A stretch of 26,647 bases of DNA, from assembly GCA_964548855.1 (NCBI GenBank), contig CAZJSR010000022.1, positions 1 to 26,647 on the forward strand, read 5' to 3'. A program made the position numbers and the translations under genes. The notes beneath the pieces were generated by a model. That model was not told the origin of the DNA. It was given only the letters and a program-made list of their open reading frames with translations, and ran no database searches. Positions 6,198-13,215 of this stretch are shown one piece after another. Position 1 is the first letter of the stretch; every line of letters begins with the position of its first letter. This stretch comes from UBA3206 sp964548855 (GTDB lineage Bacteria; Bacillota_I; Bacilli_A; Acholeplasmatales; Anaeroplasmataceae).

Positions 6198-7514
6198 TTA
6201 TAAAACATTGATATTTTTATTTGGAGCTCTATTAATAGTAAAAATAACACCTATTTCTTCATTTTTGACATTAAGTTCATAACCAAAGAAATCAAGAGTC
6301 TTCTTAACAATACTCATTCCAAGACCAAATTGACCTTTTGAACCTTTTTCATATGCTTTAAATCCATTTAAAAACTTTTCGTCAATTGGCTCCCCATCAT
6401 TATATATTGTTAATTTATCATTTTTTAAAGTTATTTTGATAATTGTTTTAGCATACCTTGTGGCGTTATCTATAATATTATCAATTACTGTATAAAAGTT
6501 TTCACTATATCCAATAAATTTAGAATCATCTAAATTTAATTCAAAATTAATATTTTTATGCTTGTATGTTGCGACAACATCAGTAATAATACCTGAAATA
6601 TTAACCTCTTCGAATTCTTTATCATGAGATAAATACTCAAGTTTATTGTATAAAATAAGTTTACTTACTTTTGATTGTAATAATTCACATTGATTTATAA
6701 TCACATCAATACCATTTATATCCTCAACACCATCTTTAATAGCTTCTCCATAAGATTTAATTACCGAAATAGGTGTTTTAAAGTCGTGACTTAAATTTTG
6801 AAGCATTTCACGCTTCGCAACTTCTGTTTTTAAAAGTTCCTGTCTCATTTCTTCAATGGTATTTGATAATTCACTTATTTCATCTTTACCATCATCTATA
6901 TATATACCTTCATAATTATTATTTGGTAAGTTTTTAACATGTGTTTTTAATCTAAAAAGACGAGTTGTATAGCTCTTACTCCATATAAATAACGCAATAA
7001 AAGCGATTAATAGAACCATTAAGAAAATATAAGATATGGTACTTGTCATCTTTACCTTAATTGAATCTGTATAATTAGAATTTGTTATTATAACAACACC
7101 ATTTCCTGTTTCAGATATTGCATATGAATAGTAAATAGTTCCTTTATTAGTATTCTTTGATGCTGTACCACTAGCATTAGGAATATGAAGAAAACTATTA
7201 ATTATTTCATTTTGTTCAAAAGTTGAAACGATGGAATTAATATTACTACTTCCTGTATATCTTTCCTTATCTTCTTCTCTTATTATTCTAATATATGCGG
7301 CATCAGCCTCTGTTAAATCTATAGAATAATCTAAATCTGGATTATCCCATACATTTTTAGTACTTTCAATTATAGTTGTTAGTCTTTTATATGTAGAGTT
7401 GACTGAGAAATCACCTAGAGTTGAAAATGAAAGACTAGAGAATAGAATTGCACATATTGTAAATATTGTTAGAAATAAAATTGACAATTGAATCGATAAT
7501 TTAAATCTTTTCAT
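6198..7514 (-). CDS. Membrane sensor histidine kinase
   Basis: This 438-residue kinase should sense an external or envelope signal and phosphorylate the response regulator encoded just upstream. TM1 is at about 10-32, an extracytoplasmic domain at about 33-155, and TM2 at about 158-178. A HAMP-like linker follows, then HisKA with NLSHDFKTPIS (phospho-acceptor H243). The ATPase domain shows the N box (DNIIDNATRYAK, about 345-356), G1 (NDGEP, 372-376) and G2 (GQFGLGMSI, 394-402). All catalytic boxes are intact. Its ATG overlaps the regulator's TGA stop (ATGA) and it lacks a clear ribosome binding site, so translation is probably coupled. The sensed signal cannot be told from sequence. Confidence 0.94.
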   Translation of the reverse strand: MKRFKLSIQLSILFLTIFTICAILFSSLSFSTLGDFSVNSTYKRLTTIIESTKNVWDNPDLDYSIDLTEADAAYIRIIREEDKERYTGSSNINSIVSTFEQNEIINSFLHIPNASGTASKNTNKGTIYYSYAISETGNGVVIITNSNYTDSIKVKMTSTISYIFLMVLLIAFIALFIWSKSYTTRLFRLKTHVKNLPNNNYEGIYIDDGKDEISELSNTIEEMRQELLKTEVAKREMLQNLSHDFKTPISVIKSYGEAIKDGVEDINGIDVIINQCELLQSKVSKLILYNKLEYLSHDKEFEEVNISGIITDVVATYKHKNINFELNLDDSKFIGYSENFYTVIDNIIDNATRYAKTIIKITLKNDKLTIYNDGEPIDEKFLNGFKAYEKGSKGQFGLGMSIVKKTLDFFGYELNVKNEEIGVIFTINRAPNKNINVL

Positions 7515-8179
7515 TTTAATCTATATCCAAATCCATACATAGTTTCTACGTCTAAATCAACTAATTTTTGACGAAGTCTTCTCATTAAATCATCAACAAC
7601 TCTATCACTTCCATAATAGTCACTTCCCCAAATATTTTCTAATATTTGATCTCTTGAAAAAGCTTTACCTTGATTTTCTAAAAGTAGTATTAATAAATCA
7701 TATTCTTTACTTGTTAAATTCAATACTTGATTATCTAAATAAACACTTCTTTTATCAGAATCTATTGTATAGTTCTTATATTTAATAAGATTTGATTTTA
7801 CAAGTGAATCCATTTTATATGTTCTATTTAATAAATTTTTTATTCTTAACATTAATTCTCTTACTGAATATGGTTTAGCTACATAATCATCACTACCTAG
7901 TTCAAGTCCCATAATTTTATCAATATCTTGGTCTCTTGCGGATGTGAAAATAACTGGCATATTAGGTTTATTTTTTCTAATATCTTTAATTAAATCATAT
8001 CCATTTATTCCTCCAGGAAGCATAATATCTAATATCCATATGTCACAATCATCATTTATATGATTAACTGCATCTTCACCATTATTAAAAATAGTAGGTT
8101 CATATCCTTCTTTTACTAAATATTTAGATAATATATTTGCTAAATTTATTTCATCTTCTACAACAAAAACTTTATACAT
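7511..8179 (-). CDS. OmpR/PhoB-family response regulator
   Basis: The 222-residue two-domain transcription factor is controlled by the adjacent kinase. The receiver domain (1-118) has the acidic pocket E8/D9, phospho-acceptor D51 in ILDIMLPG, T79/S80 and K102. The C-terminal winged helix (about 126-222) has the LTSKEYDLL...DDLMRRLRQKL pattern. The start is placed at the ATG at 8179-8177. An upstream in-frame GTG at 8197 is rejected because that GTG is part of GTGAGGT, the ribosome binding site itself, about 11 nt before the ATG. An extended -10 promoter at 8228-8236 precedes it, with a 15-bp dyad just upstream that could serve autoregulation. Targets are unknown. Confidence 0.94.
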   Translation of the reverse strand: MYKVFVVEDEINLANILSKYLVKEGYEPTIFNNGEDAVNHINDDCDIWILDIMLPGGINGYDLIKDIRKNKPNMPVIFTSARDQDIDKIMGLELGSDDYVAKPYSVRELMLRIKNLLNRTYKMDSLVKSNLIKYKNYTIDSDKRSVYLDNQVLNLTSKEYDLLILLLENQGKAFSRDQILENIWGSDYYGSDRVVDDLMRRLRQKLVDLDVETMYGFGYRLK

Positions 8180-8227
8180 AATTTTTATATACCTCACAAT
8201 TCTTTATATAAGAAATATTTATACATT

Positions 8228-8236
8228 ATTATATCA
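8228..8236 (-). promoter_or_regulatory. Extended -10 promoter of the two-component operon
   Basis: TGATATAAT on the minus strand (TATAAT at 8228-8233) with no good -35 at the 17-bp spacing. The predicted start is near 8221, giving a leader of about 40 nt. The -35 position falls within the perfect dyad at 8241-8276. Confidence 0.6.
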
Positions 8237-8240
8237 TAAA

Positions 8241-8276
8241 TACAAAGAAGAAGCATTTTATTGCTTCTTCTTTGTA
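8241..8276. repeat. Perfect 15-bp inverted repeat upstream of the two-component operon
   Basis: 8241-8255 is exactly complementary to 8262-8276 with a 6-nt loop. On the minus strand it is followed by TTTATG, a poor T-run, so it is either a weak terminator for an unrecognised transcript from 8280-8410 or a protein-binding dyad over the -35 of the response-regulator promoter. Confidence 0.6.
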
Positions 8277-8312
8277 CTAAATAGGGAGAGTTAGTTTGTT
8301 TATGAAAAACAT

Positions 8313-8340
8313 CTATCATAATTAGGGATTATTATGATAG
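8313..8340. repeat. 10-bp inverted repeat in the rpoE/response-regulator gap
   Basis: CTATCATAAT (8313-8322) and ATTATGATAG (8331-8340) form a perfect dyad with an 8-nt centre. No open reading frame longer than a few codons surrounds it. It could be part of a small RNA with the 8241-8276 hairpin as its 3' end, or an operator. Function unknown. Confidence 0.45.
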
Positions 8341-8407
8341 GTCATTTAAGACACTTATAGTATATAAAAAAAATATGTGAATAATTAATAATAATTATGT
8401 GAAAATG

Positions 8408-8435
8408 TAAAAAAAATGATGTTTTCACATCATTT
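8408..8435 (-). terminator. Rho-independent terminator of rpoE
   Basis: 8-bp stem AAATGATG (8414-8421)/CATCATTT (8428-8435), followed on the minus strand by a run of T. It overlaps the rpoE stop codon. Confidence 0.8.
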
Positions 8436-8950
8436 TATTTATCATATAGATTTTCGTAATCATCCATATATCCTTCGTAGTCATCTTCATCGAAATCATT
8501 TTCATCATCATAATCATAATCATCATCGTCTGGATTATCTACGATTCTATCAAATTCATCATTATCTGCATCATCATCGTCAGAATCATCATAGTCATCA
8601 CTGTCTTCTTCATATGATTCAAGATCTGATTCAAGATAATCATCTTCTATATTTTCAGCTTCATCATCAATTTCATCTTCTTCAGAACTAAATGCTGAAC
8701 CGTCAAGATCCCACTTATCTAATGATTGACGACTCTTAAGATCCCAATTATCATCACCCATATATACAAATACAGAACTTGTTGTTATATCAACATATAA
8801 TTGTGCAGCCTTATCACCATTTGGATCATCAATTCCTTTTAATGTTAGAGTTTCAGCTATAATTGTTTTGATACTTTGTGGATTTTTCTTTTGTTCCATT
8901 AATTTAATAGCTACCTCTAGCATAGACATTTGTGAGTTATTATTTACCAT
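8435..8950 (-). CDS. rpoE: RNA polymerase delta subunit
   Basis: Gram-positive accessory subunit of RNA polymerase that displaces nucleic acid from the enzyme and speeds recycling. The 171-residue protein has the folded N-terminal HARE-HTH domain (about 1-85, MLEVAIKLMEQKK...LYVDITTSSVFVYMGDDNWDLKSRQSLDKWD) followed by a disordered Asp/Glu-rich tail (about 90-171), the usual delta layout. The ATG at 8950-8948 is preceded by GGAGGA at 7-8 nt. An in-frame TTG 5 codons upstream is rejected because it overlaps that site. A TTGAAA-17-TATAAT promoter and a 14-bp palindrome lie in the leader. The long antisense His-rich frame over the tail is only the complement of GAT/GAA codons. Confidence 0.93.
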   Translation of the reverse strand: MVNNNSQMSMLEVAIKLMEQKKNPQSIKTIIAETLTLKGIDDPNGDKAAQLYVDITTSSVFVYMGDDNWDLKSRQSLDKWDLDGSAFSSEEDEIDDEAENIEDDYLESDLESYEEDSDDYDDSDDDDADNDEFDRIVDNPDDDDYDYDDENDFDEDDYEGYMDDYENLYDK

Positions 8951-8971
8951 TATATATTCCTCCAAATCAGA

Positions 8972-8985
8972 GCTTAATATTAAGC
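8972..8985. promoter_or_regulatory. 14-bp perfect palindrome in the rpoE leader
   Basis: GCTTAATATTAAGC lies between the rpoE -10 (8998-9003) and its ribosome binding site, right around the predicted transcription start or just after it. Candidate operator; no regulator identified. Confidence 0.35.
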
Positions 8986-8997
8986 ACTTTACATCAA

Positions 8998-9026
8998 ATT
9001 ATAACGTATAGATAATAATTTTTCAA
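8998..9026 (-). promoter_or_regulatory. Promoter of rpoE
   Basis: -35 TTGAAA (9021-9026), 17-bp spacer, -10 TATAAT (8998-9003) on the minus strand. It starts 5 bp past the ywiB-like gene's stop codon, so rpoE can be transcribed independently of it. Confidence 0.8.
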
Positions 9027-9031
9027 GTGTT

Positions 9032-9394
9032 TTAATTAATTAAAATATAAATTTTAAACTCTCCTTGAAAAATATTATCAATATAAAAATCATAATGTAT
9101 TATTATTTTCTCTTTTGATATCATTAATTTTTTTGTAAAAACATCAAAATTAAAAAATAAACCCATATCATTTTCATATGTTCCATTAGATTTTTCATTT
9201 AAAATATATGATATAGACATATTTGTTTTACCATATCTTTTAAATGAAATTTTATTTTCTAAAATATTTATACACAAGTTAGTATCTTCTAAAGACTTAT
9301 CTATTATTTCATAACTATTATCAGTATAATTTAAAACTTGTGATTCAAACTTTACAGCTTGTCCATCACTTATTGATATAAATTTAATTTTCAC
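9032..9394 (-). CDS. DUF1934 (YwiB-like) beta-barrel protein
   Basis: This 120-residue protein (MKIKFISISDGQ...) is rich in beta strands and resembles DUF1934/YwiB, a calycin-like family of unknown function that in Bacillus subtilis lies in the ywiB-argS-rpoE neighbourhood. Here it sits directly before rpoE with no argS between, which supports the assignment. The start is placed at the GTG at 9394-9392, 6 nt after GGAG. An in-frame TTG 4 codons upstream overlaps that site and is rejected. It begins 13 nt after the bofA-like stop, so the two are probably one transcript. The family match is by pattern and context only. Confidence 0.72.
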   Translation of the reverse strand: MKIKFISISDGQAVKFESQVLNYTDNSYEIIDKSLEDTNLCINILENKISFKRYGKTNMSISYILNEKSNGTYENDMGLFFNFDVFTKKLMISKEKIIIHYDFYIDNIFQGEFKIYILIN

Positions 9395-9407
9395 AATTAA
9401 CTCCAAT

Positions 9408-9587
9408 TTATAATATTAATATTATAAGCAGCATCAATAATCCTGGTAAATGAAAGAATCCTATTAGAAAAATAGATAAAATATTAATAGGTATATTGTA
9501 CCCGAAAAATTGACCTAAGAAATTCATTATTAATAATGAGGATATTCCAATTAATAATGATTTTATTATATATTTTACTAATTTCAT
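9408..9587 (-). CDS. BofA-like small membrane protein (pro-sigma-K processing inhibitor family)
   Basis: A 59-residue hydrophobic protein beginning MKLVKYIIKS and ending in a Leu/Ile-rich segment with the HLPG motif. Two membrane segments are predicted (about 6-27 and 35-58). The Asn near residue 35 and the GFFHLPGLLMLL end match the C-terminal pattern of BofA. In B. subtilis bofA lies just downstream of recR, and the order recR then this gene is the same here. BofA inhibits the SpoIVFB protease in sporulating bacteria; the homologue here is shorter and its role in this organism is unknown. A GGTGAG site precedes the ATG. Confidence 0.72.
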   Translation of the reverse strand: MKLVKYIIKSLLIGISSLLIMNFLGQFFGYNIPINILSIFLIGFFHLPGLLMLLIILIL

Positions 9588-9627
9588 ATTCTCACCATTA
9601 AAGAATATGAAAAGAGCGAAGAAAATA

Positions 9628-10227
9628 TTAATAATTTCTTCTGCCCTCTAGTGCTTTTAAAACTGTTACTTCATCAGCATATGTAATATCTCCACCCACA
9701 GGTAAACCATGAGCAATTCTTGTAATATTTACATCACAATCATCTAATAGTGCTTTAATATATCTCGCAGTTGTTTCACCTTCTAAAGTGGCATTTGTAG
9801 CAATTATTAATTCCTTAATATTTTCATTTTTTACTCTATTAATTAATGAATTAATTTCTAAATCTTCAACACCAATTCCTTGTTGAAAACTTATTGCACC
9901 ATTTAAAACATGATATGTACCATTAAATACATTTAATTTTTCTAAAACAAATAAATCTTTTACATTTTCTACTACCATAATAGTAGTTTTATCTCTAGAT
10001 TCATTTTTGCATATATCACATATATCATTTTCAGTTAAATTACCACAAACACTACATTTCTTAATATTTTTTTTAATATTAATTAAATTATTTGCAAATA
10101 AATTTGTATCTTCACTTGACATATTACTGTAAATATACATTGCGAGTCTTTCAGCTGTTTTAGGACCTATAGAAGGTAATTTTTTAAATGATTCAATTAA
10201 ATCATTTATAGCTTTAGGATATTCCAT
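9628..10227 (-). CDS. recR: Recombination mediator RecR
   Basis: Works with RecF and RecO to load RecA on gapped DNA. The 199-residue protein is of standard length: helix-hairpin-helix near the N-terminus (LPSIGPKTAERLAMYI, 17-32), a C4 zinc finger (C58, C61, C70, C73), a Toprim domain (about 80-172, TTIMVVENVKDLFVLE with E87) and the C-terminal Walker-B-like tail. The ATG follows the ybaB stop by 3 nt (TAATAAATG). Its ribosome site GGAGGA lies inside the last ybaB codons, so translation is tightly coupled in the dnaX-ybaB-recR operon. Confidence 0.97.
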   Translation of the reverse strand: MEYPKAINDLIESFKKLPSIGPKTAERLAMYIYSNMSSEDTNLFANNLINIKKNIKKCSVCGNLTENDICDICKNESRDKTTIMVVENVKDLFVLEKLNVFNGTYHVLNGAISFQQGIGVEDLEINSLINRVKNENIKELIIATNATLEGETTARYIKALLDDCDVNITRIAHGLPVGGDITYADEVTVLKALEGRRNY

Positions 10228-10230
10228 TTA

Positions 10231-10542
10231 TTAGAATAATCCTCCAAATCCACCAAGTCCTCCTGTAAATGCACCCATTGTTTCATTCGCATCTTTTTCT
10301 AATTTTTTTGATGCATCATTTAGTGCAGCTACTATTGTATCTTGAATCATTTCAATATCATCTTTTGATTCAAATGCATCAGGTGAAATATTAATGCTTA
10401 AAACACTATGATCTCCTTTAACTTCTACTTTAACCATTCCTCCACCAGCTGTACCTGTATAAACAGTTTGTTCAAGTTTTTTTTGTGCTTCTTCCATTTG
10501 TTTTTGCATTTTTCTAATTTTCATCATTGCTTGTTGATTCAT
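10231..10542 (-). CDS. ybaB: Nucleoid-associated protein YbaB/EbfC family
   Basis: A 103-residue dimeric DNA-binding protein that coats the nucleoid. It shows the N-terminal helix rich in Met/Gln/Lys (MMKIRKMQKQMEEAQKKLEQT), the central GMVKVEVKGDHSVLSINISPDAF strand region and the Gly-rich end (GAFTGGLGGFGGLF). It lies between dnaX and recR, the conserved position of this gene in most bacteria, with 4 nt to the dnaX stop. The AAAGGAGAA ribosome site is formed by the last dnaX codons. Confidence 0.95.
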   Translation of the reverse strand: MNQQAMMKIRKMQKQMEEAQKKLEQTVYTGTAGGGMVKVEVKGDHSVLSINISPDAFESKDDIEMIQDTIVAALNDASKKLEKDANETMGAFTGGLGGFGGLF

Positions 10543-10546
10543 TCTA

Positions 10547-12286
10547 TTATTCTCCTTTTTCTTTTATATCCACATTTGGAAATAATTCCTTAGCTATGCT
10601 AATAATTTCACTTTCTTTTTTTTCTTGTGGTTTATATTTTTTTACTAAAATTTTTATATCATTTAATATAGGTTTAGGATTATTGTCTTTATTATATTTT
10701 GATTTAAAATCATTCATTATAGTATCCCATGTATTTTTTGAAATACATATAAAACCATCTATCTTAATACCCATATTAATTAATATACTTAATAATTTTT
10801 CATAGTTTTCACTTCTCATGATTCTATTACATACTGCATCATCACTTAATATGAAAACCGCTTTTAAATCACTTCTTGCACCTACTATAACATTATTCAT
10901 TAGATTTAGTAAAGGTTCAGATTTATTATTTTCTATTTCATTTAATAATTTTTTTGATAATTCTTCTTTTAATTGTTTATTACCATTATACAGTATGTTT
11001 GAAACATCCTTAACAGTTATAAAAGAATCATCAACTATGATATTTTCATTAAAATTTTCTAAACTATAATTTGCTTCATCATATACTTTATTTTCTACTT
11101 TAAAATTATATGTTGATGGTTTTATAGAATCATTTATTTTATTACTTTGTAATAAAATAATTTGTTTTTCAAGTTCACTAACTCTTAAAACTAAACTTTG
11201 ATAATCATTTACCTGCTTATCACTCATTTTAAGTAAACCTAATTCTAAATATGCTCTTTTTTGATTTGTAAATTTGATATTATTTTGAACTTCATTTAGT
11301 TCATTAAGCCAACTATAAATTAAATTATTTGGAATTTGATTACATAAATGAATAAATTTTTTATCTTTATAAATATTTTTATTACCAAATCCCGTTTTAA
11401 ACATTAACATATCTCTTAAAAAAGATATAATATCAGAAACTATTTTTGGTATTTCTTTTCCAGCACTTATTATACTTTCTATAGATGTCAAAATATTTTC
11501 TTGATTGTTATTAAAACAAGAGTCGATTAAATTAATAATATCTGATACCATTATATTACCAGATACAGCAGTAACATCTAGTACATCAACAACATCATCA
11601 GTAGAATAAGATATACTTTGGTCTAATAAACTTAATGCATCACGCATTCCACCCTCACATACTTCACTAATTAAATTGACTGCATCTTCTGTAACATTTA
11701 TTTTTTCACTTTGAATAACTCTATTTAAATTTGATTTAATATCTTCTTCACTTATTCCTTGAAAATCAAATCTTTGACATCTCGATAAAATAGTTGCAGG
11801 AATTTTTTGAGGCTCTGTAGTTGCGAGAATAAATATTGCATGTGTTGGAGGTTCTTCTAATGTTTTTAATAATGCATTAAAAGCACTAGTAGATAACATA
11901 TGTACCTCATCTATAATATATACTTTATACCTACCTACACTAGGTAAATATTTAACTTTATCTCTTATTTCCCTAATATCATCAACTGATGTATTTGAAG
12001 CAGCATCTATTTCCATTACATCACTAATAATTCCTTTAGTAATGCCCTTACATGTTTCACATTCACAACATGGTTCAACACTAATACCCTTTTCACAATT
12101 AAGTGCTTTAGCCATTATTTTAGCCATTGTTGTTTTACCTGTACCTCTTGGGCCTGAAAACAAATATGCATGTGCAACTTTATTAAGTTTTATTGCATTT
12201 TGAAGTGTTGTAACAATATGTTTTTGTCCAGCAACTTCACTAAATTTTTGTGGTCTATATGCACGATATAAAGCTACATAAGCCAT
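10547..12286 (-). CDS. dnaX: DNA polymerase III subunit gamma/tau
   Basis: Clamp-loader ATPase that also ties the polymerase cores to the replisome. The 579-residue protein has Walker A GPRGTGKT (45-52), four zinc cysteines (C64, C73, C76, C79), Walker B with DEVH (126-129), LATTEP sensor 1 and the arginine finger in LSRC (R169). Domain III and a less conserved Lys/Asn-rich C-terminal region follow. The start is placed at the ATG at 12286 (MAYVALYRAYRP, the conserved N-terminus). An in-frame GTG three codons upstream overlaps the AAAGGGTG ribosome site. First gene of the dnaX-ybaB-recR operon, under an extended -10 promoter. Confidence 0.96.
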   Translation of the reverse strand: MAYVALYRAYRPQKFSEVAGQKHIVTTLQNAIKLNKVAHAYLFSGPRGTGKTTMAKIMAKALNCEKGISVEPCCECETCKGITKGIISDVMEIDAASNTSVDDIREIRDKVKYLPSVGRYKVYIIDEVHMLSTSAFNALLKTLEEPPTHAIFILATTEPQKIPATILSRCQRFDFQGISEEDIKSNLNRVIQSEKINVTEDAVNLISEVCEGGMRDALSLLDQSISYSTDDVVDVLDVTAVSGNIMVSDIINLIDSCFNNNQENILTSIESIISAGKEIPKIVSDIISFLRDMLMFKTGFGNKNIYKDKKFIHLCNQIPNNLIYSWLNELNEVQNNIKFTNQKRAYLELGLLKMSDKQVNDYQSLVLRVSELEKQIILLQSNKINDSIKPSTYNFKVENKVYDEANYSLENFNENIIVDDSFITVKDVSNILYNGNKQLKEELSKKLLNEIENNKSEPLLNLMNNVIVGARSDLKAVFILSDDAVCNRIMRSENYEKLLSILINMGIKIDGFICISKNTWDTIMNDFKSKYNKDNNPKPILNDIKILVKKYKPQEKKESEIISIAKELFPNVDIKEKGE

Positions 12287-12312
12287 AGTTTTCACACCCT
12301 TTACTAATAACT

Positions 12313-12321
12313 ATTATATCA
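12313..12321 (-). promoter_or_regulatory. Extended -10 promoter of dnaX-ybaB-recR
   Basis: TGATATAAT on the minus strand (TATAAT at 12313-12318), about 27 nt before the dnaX ATG, with only a weak TTTAAA at the -35 position. Confidence 0.6.
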
Positions 12322-12372
12322 CATTTATATAGTATTTTAAATACATTTTACTATTTTATAAATACTTTTTTT

Positions 12373-12388
12373 TGGCTTAAATAAGCCA
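12373..12388. repeat. 6-bp hairpin just past the YiiX-like gene, with a near-copy in oriC
   Basis: TGGCTT-AAAT-AAGCCA is a perfect dyad. In the direction of the minus-strand gene it is followed by A, not T, so it is not a normal terminator for it; on the plus strand it is followed by TTTTATT. The 22-bp stretch 12371-12392 recurs at 15651-15672 with one mismatch. Confidence 0.5.
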
Positions 12389-12390
12389 TT

Positions 12391-13158
12391 TTATTCCAAA
12401 TAATAAAAATAACTAACATTATTTTTTACTATTTTATAAAAAAATAAATATGTATTATCACTTGCCATCAAATCTAAAACACTACTATAAAAACCGTCAT
12501 AGTTTAAATCAATTCCAACACTATGATAGGCTCTTGAAATTAAGTCTGTACAATAAAATTTATTTTTTGTGTTAAAAATAAAAGAAGTATTATAATCACA
12601 ACCCAATTTAGATATCATATAATCAAATGCTTGTTGTTTCTTTTCCTCTGATGTTTTTACTCTTAAACCAAATACTTCATCTCTATAATTAGGATTTTTC
12701 CAAAAATCCCCTTTTTCAATCACAACACCTTCTTCATATACAGTAGAAGCTTCTATATGATATGTATTATCAGCATATACTCCATTTGAATAATGATCAT
12801 AACAAACAGAAGAAGCATGTCCACCAAAATTATATGTAATAAATTCAGATATAACAGGAACATCTTCTAACGCCGATTCTAGACCTACTATAATATCACC
12901 ACTTGAGCCATAATACCTTTTATTATTTTTTATGGTAAATGATGGAATATCAGGCATCCATGTTTCACGTGAAACCTTATAATATTTTTCGTAATTAGTT
13001 GATATATCTTCTTGATAAACACCTTTACTTATAAATTTTGATAATTCTGTTTGTATCATTATATTTTCAATTGATGAATTAATAAACATACCTATAATAA
13101 TCGTAATAAACAATAACAGTAAGCATTTTATACTAATTTTAAATATTTTTTTTCTCAT
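12391..13158 (-). CDS. Membrane-anchored YiiX-like permuted NlpC/P60 (papain-fold) hydrolase
   Basis: A 255-residue protein with an N-terminal membrane segment (about 11-27) and an extracytoplasmic domain. It shows the order typical of the YiiX/YaeF permuted papain-like family: GDIIVG (87-92), then GGHASSV with catalytic-type H114, E136, and FYCTDLISRAY with candidate nucleophile C203. Such enzymes act on amide or thioester bonds, in some cases in cell wall or lipids; the substrate here is unknown. No ribosome binding site precedes the ATG, and TGATATAAT ends 6 nt upstream, so the mRNA may be leaderless. It sits alone between dnaX and jag, an unusual insertion in a conserved neighbourhood. 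Confidence 0.75.
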   Translation of the reverse strand: MRKKIFKISIKCLLLLFITIIIGMFINSSIENIMIQTELSKFISKGVYQEDISTNYEKYYKVSRETWMPDIPSFTIKNNKRYYGSSGDIIVGLESALEDVPVISEFITYNFGGHASSVCYDHYSNGVYADNTYHIEASTVYEEGVVIEKGDFWKNPNYRDEVFGLRVKTSEEKKQQAFDYMISKLGCDYNTSFIFNTKNKFYCTDLISRAYHSVGIDLNYDGFYSSVLDLMASDNTYLFFYKIVKNNVSYFYYLE

Positions 13159-13164
13159 AGATAA

Positions 13165-13173
13165 ATTATATCA
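13165..13173 (-). promoter_or_regulatory. Extended -10 promoter placed for a leaderless transcript
   Basis: TGATATAAT on the minus strand (TATAAT at 13165-13170). Six nucleotides separate it from the A of the ATG at 13158, which places the expected transcription start at the start codon. The -35 position holds only T. Confidence 0.6.
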
Positions 13174-13184
13174 TTTACATAATA

Positions 13185-13210
13185 TAAAAAAAAGTCCCAA
13201 ATTAGGGACT
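13185..13210 (-). terminator. Rho-independent terminator of the rpmH-rnpA-yidC-jag operon
   Basis: AGTCCC (13193-13198)/GGGACT (13205-13210) with a 6-nt loop, followed on the minus strand by eight T. It lies 6 nt past the jag stop. Confidence 0.88.
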
Positions 13211-13215
13211 ATTTA

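Noticed and set aside
8416..8691. His-rich reading frame on the plus strand.
   Set aside because: It is the antisense of the Asp/Glu-rich tail of the delta subunit, with no independent coding evidence.
9605..9630. GAAGAAA/TTTCTTC hairpin at the end of recR as a terminator.
   Set aside because: The stem is A-T rich and no T-run follows it directly on the minus strand; recR probably reads through to the bofA-like gene.
10616..10623. A8 run in dnaX as a programmed frameshift site for gamma versus tau.
   Set aside because: It lies within about 25 codons of the C-terminus, so a shift would not produce the shorter gamma form.
12287..12390. A signal-recognition-particle RNA gene, which is often found next to dnaX.
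   Set aside because: The conserved GGTCAGG...GGAAGGNAGCA core is absent; only an extended -10 promoter and a hairpin are seen.
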